DNA of 64,000 nucleotides from Artocarpus heterophyllus (GCA_025403435.1 CM046354.1:17052424-17116423); one strand, 5' to 3'; shown: positions 1 to 12,860, numbered from the stretch's first letter. Notes: generated by a model from the sequence alone, not told the origin. A program made the numbers and translations.

Positions 1-1000
1 GATAACGAATGAACCCTACAATATATGTGCACTTTTTTTTTTTTAAATTTTCGCTCTGAATATATGTGAACTTAAAACTCTTTCTTTTTATGTAACTTAA
101 CTTCCTTTTTAACACCAAAAGAATTATATTTTCTTTAAAATGTAAATTTAATTTCACACAATTGGCAATCACTTGGTTTCACAAATAAGTACATAATCAA
201 AGTATTGATTTGAATTATCATTTAACTCACTATTCCTTTTTTCTCCACTACCTTTCAATAGCTTAGCTAAAAAGAAATGGCCACAATAAAAGCTATGGTT
301 TCAATAATTGGAAAAAAAAAAAAAAAAGGGTCGGACAAAACAAGGAAAGACAACTTGAAGTTGAAGGGTAGTTTAGACATTTCGCAAGATACAGTATGAA
401 AGTAACTTTGGTGGTTTGAATGCAGCCATCGTGGAGGGAGCAAAAGGCGTTAAAGGTTCCAATTTCAAAATCCAAAACATGGGATTCGGGATCAGTTTGC
501 GTTAACGTGAGGGTGAGAGCACCGGATTGCGGCGCTCCAACCCACAAACAACCGCCAACACAACATCCTTCAAAAGCCAGCAATGGGGATTAGATGCGTA
601 AAGCGCGAATTGCGATGCCCTTTGAGTTTGACTGTCGCTCTACGATTGTCGCGTTTGGTGGATTGGAATCTAGTGATTCTGGTCTCAGCGTACGCCACCT
701 AATCATAAACCCCTTTGCTTATTTTTGAAACTCAAAACTGCTTAAGTGCTAACATAATTTGACTTTTCTGAGGGACTATAAAGAAAAGCGCTTTTCTTGA
801 CCTTTTCCTTTTGACGGTTGAAATGTTTTTCTTGAACCACCGTTAATGTGCATATTATCCACTAGATTTGTTACAACGACTTTGACTAAAAAAATGGGTG
901 GTGCTTTCTTCGCTCGTGAGACACACGCTAAAGTTCAAGCATGACTTGGAAAAAGTTATTTTTTGACTTATTTATTTATTTTCTTTAAGTCCCAAATTCT
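1..1000. other. Non-genic left edge with a GC-richer block
   Basis: I see no supported gene here. Positions about 420-690 are clearly GC-richer than the surroundings and contain a short minus-strand open frame, but its translation matches no family I know and ends in a poly-Phe run made by the A-tract near 310. The block could be low-copy promoter or 5' UTR sequence of a gene reading off the left edge, or an old repeat fragment. The rest is AT-rich with homopolymer runs. Confidence 0.3.
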
Positions 1001-1009
1001 TAATGACAT

Positions 1010-1172
1010 ATTTGACAGACTTAATCTTAACTGTAACTTTAATTATGAAATAATTTAAAGCTCTCATATGTTGCAGTAACAATAAAAAAATTGCTACAAT
1101 GTAAAGTTCTCATATGTTACAGTAAAAACACTTCTAACTAATAATTCTAACTATCCTGCCAAACACCTTATT
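1010..1172. mobile_element. MITE, family A, diverged copy
   Basis: This copy has the family core: two repeats of a 'ctctcatatgttrcagta' type motif in the middle and a right end reading 'ctgccaaacacctta'. The same core recurs at 5.1-5.8, 8.2, 13.2, 23.9, 24.4, 48.0 and 50.1 kb. The left end is eroded and no target duplication is clear. It is non-coding. Confidence 0.45.
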
Positions 1173-1179
1173 AATTTCT

Positions 1180-2589
1180 TTACAATTTTGGTAAAATTGG
1201 TGAGAACCCGAAATTTTTTATTGATTTGATCTGTACGTGAGTATCACCTGGACCAATTATGCGATGAATTTACTAATATACCCTCCTAAGGATTACATAA
1301 CTCAAAGGAAAAAAGAAAAATTACAACATATAGTATTTTTCATAAATTTATGAAAGAAAATAACGTATTTTAAAAATTGAAAAAAAAAAGTTTGAAGATT
1401 TTTTCCCTTAAATTCCTAATCTATCCCTCCCTCCTACTCTGTCTTCTCTCTTTCTTTCTCTGCCATTGACGACCACCAAAGCTTCACGACAACAACCATT
1501 ATTGACGACGGTTTAAGGTTGAGATATAAGGATCCTCTCCGTCACAACGGAAGGGCGTCATTGACATCTGCATGGTGGGCATCTACCGTCACATATCACC
1601 TCAAAAGAGATGTGACGGTACTTCATTGCTTGCAGTGCGACCGGCAATGCAACAACGATTGTCACGGCCTCTCGACGAAGCAGCCATCAACGTCACTCCT
1701 CTAAGACGAAGCCGTCGTCATCATCTCATCACAAACTCATCGTCACCTCCTTGTAAGGAGCTCGCGCTGTCGTCGCCTGTCAACATCAAAAAGTGAGGGA
1801 GAAGGAAAAAATAGGATTTTCAAATTTGAGGTTAGGTCATTGAATTTTGAGTATTTTGGGTAATTTAAGGGTAATAAATATGATTTATTAAAATTTTGTT
1901 ATTTATTTTTTTTTCAAAATATTGTGCTATTTATTTTTATTGGTGTTTTAAAATTTCCCTATTTATCCAAAATTAAAAAAAAAGCCAAAATTGATTAAGA
2001 ATATCTCAAGAATTCAGCATTCAAAGAAAAAAAAAATCCTAAAGTCTCAAAATTTTAAATCCTAAGCCTTATTTAAAGTCCTTTCAATCCAAACTTCAAA
2101 TTATTTATAAAGTAATCCTTAAATTTGTCTATGATAAAATATTTAACTTTAAGTTTCTTGATACATGAAGTTTTTTTTATTAATATTTGTTTTATATTCT
2201 ATATATTATATTATTACAAAAAGTATACCTTTGATTTTAAATGCATGTAAAAATGTACCATCATACTGCATCTAATCGAAAAATGTTTATGATCGAGAAC
2301 CTCTCTTGATCAATAGATATTTTGACTTAAAAATTGATGAAAATCATCAAAAATTAATATATATATATATATATATATAACAATTTAGGGTTTTTGGCCA
2401 TTTTCATAGTCACAACCAACAGTTTACTAAGAACATACATACATTTGCCTTTTAAATGGAATTTGATGATATAAGTTTATAAAGATTGAAAACTAAAAGT
2501 ATAAGTCCTAAATAATCTTATAATATGCGTTACAAAAATATGGAAATATATAATAATTGATACTATGCGAACCAAGGAGGCAAAGGAAG
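1180..2589. other. Non-genic stretch with a GC-richer insert
   Basis: Positions 1430-1800 form a GC-richer block with a pyrimidine-rich start ('ctccctcctactctgtcttc') and CGTC/GACG-rich sequence, within very AT-rich DNA. The two short plus-strand open frames inside it overlap in different frames and match nothing recognisable. The block resembles the 5' leader sequences seen inside the CACTA elements of this window, so it may be a transposon remnant. The remainder is AT-rich and featureless apart from an (AT)n run. Confidence 0.3.
2353..2379. repeat. (AT)n microsatellite
   Basis: An uninterrupted AT dinucleotide run of about 25 bases. Confidence 0.9.
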
Positions 2590-4757
2590 ATAGCTCGATG
2601 GTCTCGCGTTTATTTACGCATTTTAAACTAACCTCAAGTATAAGGTTGTCTCAAGTAATATTTTCTCAGGTGAATCCGAGGTCGAACCCACAAGGAAGGA
2701 TTTATTCAGTTCCAGTACATGTATTATATTAACTTTTTCTTTTTATTTAAACTGAAAAATTTGAGGATTAATATTTATTATTCACAGAATGTATTTACAA
2801 TATTTACACATTTTTTTACAACATTTTTCATCTTTAGATTTTGATAATAGTGGAACTTTATAACAAGAAACGCAATTAATAACTTAAGCAGAGTAACAAC
2901 AATAATAACGACAATTTAAAGAAGTGAAACAGCAATAATAGCAGGGCTGAGGTTCAAAGGTTCCGTTCTGACGATTATCTTTAATATACTTTAGCTTCTC
3001 TTTTTATTTATTAGTTAGTTTAAGTATGCACTATGTTATCCTATGTCGACAATAAATCAAGAATTACCAAGCATTTACTGTGCCATTCCATGTCTATAAT
3101 GCAGCAAAAATACAACTTAATAAATAAGCAGCATTTCAACATAACTTAACTAAAATAACAACCAAGATAGTGAGTTAAGCATTTACCGAGCCATTCTCTG
3201 TCTACGAGTAATCAAGGTCCTCCCAAGCATTATCCGTGCCAGTCTATGTCGTCGATAAATCAAAACCGTAATTTTGGCAGAGCTCTAGCTAAGAAAATAT
3301 TGAAATTCTAGGTTTTCTAAGAGAATATTTTGGCATTACAACAGCTTAGAAAACTAAGAAAAACCAAAAATATTTAAGATAATTTTGCCAGAATTTCTCC
3401 CTCTCCTCTCAGCTAAAAAGAAATTTAAAAGGACATAATTAATAAAATAATACTTATATTATTGAGCATAATTTTTACAACACAAACTAAGAATATTTTA
3501 CAAAAAAACTAGACTAGAAACTGAAATAAAAACTAGACTATAATTACTACAACAGCATTTTTATGCTACGGAAGGCTCTCTCAACTGAGACAAAAGCCTC
3601 GGTATTTATAGCGATTCGAGGTTGCAAACGTCCATTGGTAATTAATGATCTTTACTGTTGAAAGTTGACAATTTTCAATTATTTGCTTCTTCTCTTCTTC
3701 GCGCTGCAGCTAGCCTTCTCGCTCTGAGAATCTTGTGTTTGAAATTTTATTTTTCTTCTTTTCCCGTGCTGAGAGCTGTTCTTCATTACGCGTTTTAGCC
3801 TTTGGGATTCTGTGTGACGTAGATCATGACAAGACTATAACGGACTGATCGTGTCCGTTAATCGCATGATCCAACGGCTGTCAGATGCTCATAAATTGGC
3901 CTAGGTGGGACCAGTGAAAGCGTAATTGTAGATCGTCAGATTGGTCCAAGTATTCTCATCTAACAGGCTGACAGAACACTCAAAGTGAGCCTGCCCGCAC
4001 ACGATCCAAGACCGTCTGAGCCTGTAACGCACGCGCCAATCATATCTCGACACGTGGACCGCACTTTGAGATTCCGCTGACGCACCGAATGATGCGTTGA
4101 CATGCGTCTCTTCCTCGGATGGCTGAGATTGATTTAGCAGTGAATCTGACGGTTCCCATGACGCCACGTGTCCTCTTGCATTTTGAATTTTCAATTTTTT
4201 CAAGGATTTTTGATGCATTTGATGTCCGATTTTATCTGTTTTGGTGTCAGTTTTGCTCCTGTTTTTCCTCCAGATTTCAAATCTAAAATCACAAACATAC
4301 TAATATTAATTATTTTACAAACGTAATATTTGTTATACAATAAAACACACAAAAATAGATAAAAAAACTCTTAAAATTTCCAGTCTCTTGCGGTTGAGAA
4401 CAAATATAATTTTTATGACTTGGAAATATTTTTAAAAATTACTAAAAATATAATAAGACATATTTATAAACTTAAAACACACTACCAAAACACTAACACT
4501 CAAAATAAAATAACCGCATTACTTTTACGGTTTTGACTATTTACAGACTAGACACTTATTTAACACACCAAAATGACTCTAATAATGAAAACACACTAAA
4601 AATGCATTTTTAATCATATTTTCACACCAAGACACAAAAATGCTTATTAACACAAAATGCTATTAATTAGAGGATTTAATGAGAAATAAAAGCGTAAACA
4701 AATGATTTAAGCATTAGAAAATGTACACTTTTACAGTCTCATCACTCGACCTTCAAC
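2590..4757 (-). repeat. Dispersed non-coding repeat, copy A (reverse)
   Basis: Read on the minus strand, it begins near 4757 with 'tgatgagactgtaaaagtg', followed by a long T-rich series of 'gtgttttaagtttataaat'-type blocks. The same blocks, in the same order, occur in plus orientation at 10.35 kb (copy B) and 55.9 kb (copy C). The far end (about 2650-2700) contains 'gaggtcgaacccacaagg', and copy B has a related 'ccttgtagatacgac' in the matching place. A minus-strand open frame at 3901-4218 (105 residues) lies in a GC-richer internal part and matches no family I recognise. The organisation suggests a LARD-like or other non-autonomous retroelement, but I found no LTRs, so the class is an inference. 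Confidence 0.55.
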
Positions 4758-5136
4758 TTTTTTGATGGGTGTTGTTCATCAAGAGTCCAGATCTGCTGTT
4801 TTATATTCTTGTCCCTTGTCGGTCTCTCCCAATTAGATTTTAACACATTGTTTAAACTCAACATCCTAAACACATAAATAGGATCTAAAGATTAAAAGTA
4901 ATTAAAAAATTCACTTATGTGTCAAAATTTAATTGGAGGGCCAACCAAGAAGATAGGAAAATGACATAGTAGATCTCGTCTCGCTCTTCAATTGTTGAGA
5001 GAAGTCATCATTGGCTTCAACAGTTCTCTCATTACTTCATTGTTTTCTTTTCCTTTTTATTATTTTTCTCATCTTAATTTTTGTTGACTCAAGTTCTTGA
5101 AAACTCATAATGTAGTCTTCAAACAAATTGACCTTG
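4758..5136. other. Non-genic AT-rich stretch
   Basis: I see no gene, RNA or clear repeat in this stretch. Confidence 0.4.
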
Positions 5137-5338
5137 GGGGTATTCTAAAACTGATCGGCTCAAATTCGAGTTCTTTTTAGTAAAGCAAGTTAAAACTCAT
5201 AAGTTCTAACTCAAACAATGAAAAATTCTCACATATTAAAAAACAAAAAATTGTTATAATGTAGAGCTTCATATCTAAAGTATTTTTAACCAAAAATTGT
5301 TCTAATCATAGTTCAAACTCATTTTACTAAACACCCTA
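5137..5338. mobile_element. MITE, family A, diverged copy
   Basis: The left end 'ggggtattctaaaactg' and the right end 'actaaacaccctag' resemble the GGGTGTTTGGCAAA-type terminal repeats of this family. The interior holds a degenerate 'tgtagagcttcatat' motif. The target site is not clear. Confidence 0.4.
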
Positions 5339-5518
5339 GTCCAAGAATCACTTAGGCCAAAGGAAACAAACAACTAAAATATCAAACAAAATAAAATGAC
5401 AAAATTCCAAACTATCTATGCCCACCTCGCTCTTGAGTGTTGAACCACCAGCTTCAACCATACCTTAACCCTATTGGAAGAATAAGAAGAGGATAATGAT
5501 TATGATACACTATTAATA

Positions 5519-5832
5519 GGGTGTTTGAGAGCATTAATTAGAATCAATGGTTTAAACTAATTTTAGTGAAAAACATTACAGGGTATTTGGCATGGTGGTT
5601 AGAACTGTAAACACTGTAGCATGTGAGAGCTTTACACTGTAATAATTTTTTTCTTTTTACTATAGCATGTGAGAGCTTTGCACTGTTCTTAACTGAAAAG
5701 TTGGTTAGAACTAACTTTGCCAAACAAGTTATATAACATGTGAGAGCTTTACACTATAGCATAACTTTTCTTAACACTGTAGTATGTGTAGCAACCAAAA
5801 TTTTTTGTTCTAACTCACATTGCTAAACACTA
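5519..5832. mobile_element. MITE family A copy with a second copy nested inside
   Basis: The outer copy runs from 'gggtgtttgagagc' to 'attgctaaacactat'. A second, better preserved copy occupies 5581-5727, with ends 'gggtatttggcatgg' and 'aactttgccaaacaag'. The motif 'gcatgtgagagcttt' occurs three times across the composite. The simplest reading is one MITE inserted into an older relative. Confidence 0.55.
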
Positions 5833-5874
5833 TACAATACCTGAGAGCCTATTTAGAACGGCATAAAAAGAAAT

Positions 5875-6624
5875 GGAAAATTTCATTACAGTACCTTGCG
5901 TTATATTAAAATATAAGTTTGGTATCATTTGTTTTGAAAAATTTCATACCGATATCTCGATCATTTAGAAAATATTATTTTAGTACCTCAGAACTCTTGT
6001 TGGGATACTAAAAGAGAAAATTATCATTTTTATCAAAAATAATTTGTTGGCCAAAATTTTGAGTAAAAAAATTTTAAATTACTATGCCTACAACCAAAAT
6101 TTTCATGACAATATGTAACTTAACTTATATAGCAACAGTGATTTTAACCAAAATTGTCATAATAATTTTTTAAAAAAAATTTGTATACCCTTAAAATTTT
6201 TAATTATTGTATAGTTCTCTTTTTGAAGCTTGTGATCCTTAAAAGCTTTTGAATTTATGTAATAATATATAATTTTTTGTTTATTTGGAATTCTAAGTTG
6301 AAACATGAGCATATTAAAAGTTCAAATACATTTTTCAAGGAAATTAAATACAATAATTCAAAAATTTTAAGGGTCATACAAAAATTTTTTTAAAAATTAT
6401 TATGACAGTTGTTATATAAGTTAAGTTAAATATTTTCATAAATATTTTCGTTGCAGGCATAGTAATTTTTTATTTTTTTACTCAAAATTTTATGTCCCAA
6501 AAAAAAGTTCCGAGGTATTAAAACAATTTTCTAAAATGTCGAGGTAACAGCATGAAATTTTCTAAAACAAAGAATATCAAACTCATATTTTGATATAATA
6601 CAGGTATTAAAATGAAATTTTTCC
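5875..6624. mobile_element. Foldback element with long inverted arms
   Basis: The left arm (about 5875-6205) and right arm (about 6362-6624) are inverted copies of each other. The left arm reads 'ggaaaatttcattacagtac', and the reverse complement of the right end reads 'ggaaaaatttcattttaata'. The match continues through 'aattactatgcctacaac' against 'aattactatgcctgcaac' on the reverse strand. About 150 bases separate the arms. The left arm carries a short extra insertion near 6000-6055. No coding sequence is present. The structure is typical of foldback or Mutator-like non-autonomous transposons. Confidence 0.7.
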
Positions 6625-7091
6625 AAAAAGAAAAAAACATGTTTTTAGCTTATTCACTCTAAAAGTTGCTTTTTAATATGTTTGGATGAACCTTGAAAAC
6701 ATGCTTTTAGATTTTATAAGTATTTTAGGAGATGCCAACCATTTGATGCTTATAGATAAAGTTCTTATGAAAAGCTTTTTTATTTACACTTTTATCTCAT
6801 ATATAAGAATAACAAATTAAGAATTCTATCTATATCATTGAATTACACTACTTTTTATATCAATAAATGTTTTTGATTTATTTATAATAAAAACTCTTAT
6901 AAGATTAAAAAACACTTTTCTATGTACTACCCAAACGTTAATTAAAAGACCTTAACTTGTGCTTCTTCTTCTTTTTTAATACTTTAAAGTAAAAGTATAA
7001 ATTATTCCAAATGGACCGTTATTGTTGTGTGGAGTAAGCCCGTTTGACAAAATGTACTTACTAAACCAATCTATATTACATTTAGAGTAAA
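6625..7091. other. Non-genic AT-rich stretch
   Basis: Nothing recognisable. The short minus-strand open frame at 6976-7176 overlaps the start of the hAT MITE and has no protein-like character. Confidence 0.4.
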
Positions 7092-7694
7092 TAGGGCTGG
7101 CAATACAGGTTACAACACGATGACACAACACAAATTTGACAGTTTTTTTCGGGTTAGTGTCGAAAAATTTGACCATGGGTCATTTTAGTGTCGATCAGAC
7201 ACTGACATGTCAAAAAACGGGTCGTGTTCGGGTCAACTCGTCTGACATTAAAATGACCAGTTTCTGACCCGTATTTAATTAATTAACTTTAAAAAAATTA
7301 ATATTATTTTATATATAATATAAGCCCTTAAAAGATTAAACCCTACCTCTTTTATCACTCATCTTCTTGTTGAGGTGGTATGAAACTCTTGTAATTTTAT
7401 GTTTTTTTTTTTAATATTATACATATTAATGTAGGCGAGTTATAGGCGGGGTGCGGGTCATAATCAGGTTGCAGGTCAAAAACAGGTCGCAGGTCATTAT
7501 TTTTTAACATTGTGCATAAAGAACGGGTTGACACGGGTCGTGTTCGTGTCAACCCGTATCAAAACAGGTCGTGTTAGGGTTGAGAATTCTCAACCCGTTT
7601 GTGTCACCGGTCAGGTTAGTGTCAACCTAATTTTTGTAAAAATTAACTCTAACTTGACACTAACCGAACCCGCCAACCCAATTTGCCACCCTTA
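7092..7694. mobile_element. hAT-type MITE, about 600 bp
   Basis: The left end reads TAGGGCTGGCAATACAGGTT and the right end, on the reverse strand, TAAGGGTGGCAAATTGGGTT, matching the TAGGGNTGGCAA terminal repeat common in plant hAT elements. Subterminal sequence is rich in 'gggtcgtgttcgtgtcaac' and its inverse. I could not see a clean 8-bp target duplication. The short plus-strand open frame at 7510-7695 is only subterminal repeat read as protein. Confidence 0.65.
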
Positions 7695-10344
7695 GCTAAA
7701 ACTTATAAATCTTTTGTCCTTGTTAATTTACCCCTGTCATTCTCATATGTATTTGCCACACTTGTTCTATGTACCTCATATAAATATAAAAATAAAAAAG
7801 GCACAATAAGCAGTAATACTTGCGCTGGAAATTAAATTACAGGACAGATGGTATTATATAGTGATTGACTATTACAAACTGTTTCCACCTAACCAAATGA
7901 TATGTTTGAATTTCAAATGTGTGTATAAATATATAGGGTATATATTTTGGAGTATTTTAATGTCATTTCGTTTTAGCTTGGCAGGCTGAAAATCAATAAC
8001 TGGTCAACTCATGTTGGTGTACTCTGACCACATGATCGTTGATTAATCTCTAAGCAATGACAAATGCCGACATTGATCCAGCCATATCTTTGCTGTGCGG
8101 CTGTACCATAGGCGACAAGAAATTCTGATTTAAGAACGTTCGCATCAACAATCTGTGTAAAAATAAAGTGTTTGAAAAGTGTGATTGTAACGAAAACTTT
8201 TTAGTTAAAAAGTGTAGTATATGAAAACTCTGTACTGTAACTCTTTTTTTTTTTTACATTATAACATATAAAAATTTTACACAGTATCAATCAAAAATTT
8301 TGGTTTTAACTGATTTTATGAACATCTTTATGTTGGTGCATGCGTGTGTTGAAATGTCATTTATCAAAACTAAAATAAAAGGTAAGGAAAAAGGATAAAG
8401 AATTTAAATTATGATGTACCCTTAAGGGTTGCACTTGGGCATGGGTTCCATGTAATAAAAACAGGTTAGGGGCATCGTTTATTTATTCCGTTTTGGGAAT
8501 GTAAAAAGGAACAACCGAAACATGAAGGAAATGTATTATATACAGGTGGGGGTATTTTGTATAGTATAAAAAACACATCTCTACTGCTGACGAAAGAGGT
8601 GACCAAGCCAGCCGGCCTCTCCATTAATGCAAAGTACAAAAACAAACATATATATAAATAAAACTCTCCTTTATCAGATAAAAAAAAGAAATAAATCTCT
8701 TTTTCTTTTTCTTTTTTTTAAAATCAAATAAAACTCTTTTTTCATTCAGCCAAAAAAAAAAAAAACATAAAAATGAAACTCTTTTTGTTTCTTTTATTTC
8801 CACTTCAATAAGCAGAAATGTGGCCGTATACCTTTTTTTTCGTCTATTTCAACATCAGTTTGGTGTGTGTGTATTTTTATATTTATTCTTTTTTTTTTTC
8901 AAATGCAGCTACATTAAATTGAAAGAAAGAAGGAATGGGATCTCTAGAAATTAGTCATCCAATTAGTTTTACATCAGCTCCAGCCAAATTAACCGTTTAT
9001 TACTGCTTTTTGAATGAATACTATAATTGATTTGTTTAGCCCAGTAAGATAAAAAGGGGTTGATTGTACATTTTCAAACTGCGTTGGTTTTGGAGATAGT
9101 TTTAACATAATGCATAGTAATAATAGTTTAAAATAATGCTTGTTAATAGCTCTAATTTCAGTATGAAGAAGAAGGATAATGTTTATTGATATCTTATTTT
9201 TAGAATAACTTCAAGAAGGAGAATTGTCTTATTATTTATTTATTTTTTTGCTAGAAGAGAAGTATTTTTTTAAGAAAAAGAAGAAAAAAAAACCCATTCG
9301 AACCAAAACTTGTGTTTTGACAAGTGAAAAAAAAAAAAAAAAACAGCCCATGCCAAATGATTCAAGTCATCAAACTATCCTCTTCAAATCAAACTCATTT
9401 GTTACAATTCAAAAAAAAAAAAAGAAAAAAGAAAAAAAAACCTCATTTGCCACAGGAAAACCATTACCTTTTGTTTTTTTTTCCCCTCTCCTCTACCTAA
9501 GCTTAAAAAAGTCACAACTTATGCGTTTCAACCTGATTGAGACATTTTTAAGATAAAAACACCATCTATATTGCACATGAAAATTTAACATATATATGAG
9601 GTTTTTTTTTTTTTCAGGTTAGGAAGCCCTATCAATTTAAATGAATATTTTTAACATTATCTATCCAAATGCCTATTTTAATCCATTCCAATTTATTTTT
9701 TTTAAAAAAATGCAATCCAAACACATGTTTGAATTAAAAATCTCAATTCAAACTCCTCATTTCAATTCAAACTTTTCCGTTCAATCCAGCGAGTCACAAA
9801 TAGCATTAACAACTATGAGATAGGAAGAATATAGAGTATGATTAGCATCAAATTTAATATGAATAAATTCTTAATCACCTCATTTCAATGAATGCAAGGG
9901 GAAAGATAAGAAAGAACGCAAGAAACATGCATTAGAGGCTAAGTCTACTAGAGGTTCTCAAAATAGACGATGATTTCACAACGAAAAGAGAGATAATTAC
10001 AAGAGTGCTCTAGCTTGTGCCAAAAATTGGACTTGAGATTTCCTTTCAAGGTTCACATTTTATTAAAGTATGTCTAAGTTGATTGTTACCGATTTTCTGT
10101 CTAAGAGTGCTCTAGCATGTGCCAAAAATTTTGACTCCTAAAATACATTACTATTTTCTCTTTTTATAAATGATTTTTGTGTTAAAAGTGTTGGTTTTCT
10201 AGGATTTTTTTGAGAAAACAAGTGGAAATGTGGTAAAAGTGTGAAATGTGTGTAACAAAAATTTTCATAGAACTTTTGAATATAACGCTATACATTATAT
10301 TACTTTAATGCTTAATATACACATACACACACACTTGCCTGATT
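7695..10344. other. Non-genic AT-rich stretch with homopolymer runs
   Basis: No supported gene. A weak family A MITE lies near 8170-8325. Poly-A and poly-T tracts are common at 8.7-9.5 kb, and the open frame at 9224-9556 is mostly lysine from A-runs, so it is not a gene. Positions 7960-8150 are slightly less AT-rich but unclassified. Confidence 0.4.
8170..8325. mobile_element. Possible MITE, family A, heavily diverged
   Basis: Two degenerate 'gtatatgaaaactctgtactgtaac'-like blocks are arranged as in the other family A copies, but terminal repeats are not clear. Confidence 0.3.
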
Positions 10345-12240
10345 GAAGTAATTGGGTCAGAAATCTTTTACGACCAAGGTTTTCTATATGACTGTTAAGA
10401 CTATGAAAATACATATTTCTTATGGCTAAATATTATTATTTTACATTAATATTTCTCATTAAATCCTCTGATTAATAGCATTTTTGTATTAATTAGTATT
10501 TTAGTGTCTTAGTGTAAAAATATGTTTAAATATAAGTTTTAATAAGTTTTTATGTTTACTAATATTTTCGGTAATTTTTAGAATCATTTTTTTATGTAAA
10601 ATATTAGTTTAGTTTGAAATTAATCAAACTCGTAAAATTAATGAGTAGCAATTTTATTTTAAGTCTTAATATATTTTATAGTGTGTTTTAAGTTTATAAA
10701 TAAGTTCTACAATATTTTAAGTAATTTCTAAAAATATTTTCGAGTCTTAAACATTATATCTGTGTCAAGACTGAAAAGACACGTAATTTTAAAAATTTGT
10801 TCCTGTTTTTAGTTTTTTTTTTGTGTTTTAATGTAAAATAAATATTTTTGTAATTATTAAGTTCGTAAAATAATTAATTTTGTTTTAATTATTTGTTCTT
10901 AGATTTAAATTCTGGAGCAAAAACTCAACAAAACGTTGTTGTGACAAAATTGGACAACAAATGAAAATAGTGCTTACATTTGTGCTTGCATCAATATCAA
11001 TACGACATTAAGAAAAAAAAAAAAGAAAGAAAGAAGAGGAGTCTTGCAGGCCGCAAGTTGGACTACAACTTGCTAAACAAGTTGAAAAGCAATAATAATA
11101 TAACAAAGTAATAAAATAATACATAAAATATTATAAAATAATAAAATATTAATAAATAGTGAATATTTTTTACTAAAAAAAAGGTTTCTCCCTATATGGG
11201 CACGCCAAGAAAGACCCCCTTCTAATGTTTCTTGAGCTAACCGCTGAGCTTCTAGCTCAGCAGTCTCCCCTTTTTAGAGGAGATGTTACTAGAGCACTCC
11301 TTCAACTCCACTAAAAATAATAAAATAATGCTTAAATTAGTGTAGAAAGTTTGATGAGGTAGAGCGATAATCTTGTATGTATAGTAATTTAGTATAGTTT
11401 TTAACTTTATATTTGTGTTGTAATGCTTATACTTTTATAGAATAAATTATATTTTCTATGTTTTTGGTAGTTATTATTAATGTTATTATGCTGCCTAATT
11501 CTTGCATAAATTCAATCATGCTTTCTTATGTAATTTAATTGTGTTGCATAATTAATATTAATAACACTGAAATCATGCCTGTTTGTTAGGTTAAGTTTTT
11601 GTTGCATTATAGACATGAACTGACACAGTAAATACTTGGTAATGATTGATTTATTATCGCTTGAGGATGGCATAGTATATTCTTAAACCATTTAATAAGA
11701 CGAGGTTCTGCCGAAATTAATGCAAGAATTTATTCCATTAAAATATATAATTTTGATTTGTTATTTTTTTGGTATCTCAAAATTATGTTAATTATAATTG
11801 TAGTGACAGCGGTTATAATTTTTATAGTTAGTGCACCAAATCATTAGTAAGAGATAATTATTTTGCTACTTTTTGTAGAAAAATCTTTGCTGCATTGTAG
11901 CTTGCTATATTATCGCTTTTGGTTAACTTATAGAAATAGTAAACATGCTTGCTATTAATGGGAAAAAATATAATGAATCAAATGCTTTAGATAATTATTA
12001 TTTATAGTTAATTTCCAAATCGGTTGCAAAACATATGAGTGATTCTCAAAACCTTATCTTGTTAATTGTATGTTTTAAATTTTAAATAAAAAATCACAAA
12101 AATATTTTTTTTATTTTAAACTTTGTTTTGAAAAATCGCCTACCTTTTTGAACGTTTATTTTTATCAATCTTTCAAGTTGCAAAGTTTTCACTTCCTTGT
12201 AGATACGACAACCCTTTTTTATACTGCAAATGTCAGCTTT
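10345..12240 (+). repeat. Dispersed non-coding repeat, copy B
   Basis: It starts near 'gactgttaagactatgaaaat' and follows the same block order as the reverse complement of copy A (2590-4757). Shared blocks include 'tagtgtcttagtgtaaa', 'tttatagtgtgttttaag' and 'gtaatttctaaaaatattt'. The middle carries 'gacatgaactgacacagtaa', whose inverse is in copy A. The right end is marked by 'ccttgtagatacgac'. No open frame supports a protein. Confidence 0.55.
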
Positions 12241-12859
12241 TAAAGAAACATTTTAGGTGATATATCAATGCCACCAAAGCCTTCCTTGCTAGTCCTTAAC
12301 ACCACTTAGACATATGTGTAGGTGTATAAACGAATTAGGGTTTCTAAATAATCACCCACTCACATTGGCCTCCCTCAAATCTCAATGCATAAGAAAAACG
12401 AGTATGAGAATGGAAGAATACTTCTTATCTATCCTCTCTCTACAAGCTCTACTGCCAGGGCTCTCTAGCAAAACTTTTTGGGTCTAACCAAGACTCTCTT
12501 AATTATGTAAAGAATGAATAAAGGAGCCCTCTGTTTATAGAGAATTAGAGACACCCAATTAATTATGAAAACTTCATTTTTAAAAAATCAAATATCACAT
12601 ATTTAATTATAAAATAAAAGATAGTTTTCTCTTTCCTTATCTGATAATGGATGCTACACATAGATACCATATCTATGTGTGTGGCGCTAACAAGCAGCCA
12701 ATAGAGAGAAAAATACTTCTTCTTAGCAAATTGTGATTCTGTCTCCAAAATTTAAATTTTCATTTTGGAAAAAATCACGTTTTCAAAATTAGAAATTTTT
12801 AGAAATAGAAAACTTGGTGAACTAGTTTTGTATTGCGCAAGGAGCCATTTCCTTCAAAA

Positions 12860-12860
<1 letters not shown>
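12241..12860 (-). repeat. Possible LTR fragment (reverse)
   Basis: Read on the minus strand, this stretch has a TATA-like 'ctctataaacagagggctcc' at about 12521-12540, followed by leader-like sequence ending near 'ggcattgatatatcacc'. That layout is like the U3-R-U5 of a plant LTR. I could not find matching TG...CA ends with a target duplication, so this is tentative. Confidence 0.3.

Noticed and set aside
3901..4218. 105-codon minus-strand open frame in repeat copy A
   Set aside because: No recognised domain and not preserved in copies B and C; treated as part of the repeat.
9224..9556. 110-codon plus-strand open frame
   Set aside because: Largely lysine and phenylalanine from A- and T-runs; no family resemblance.
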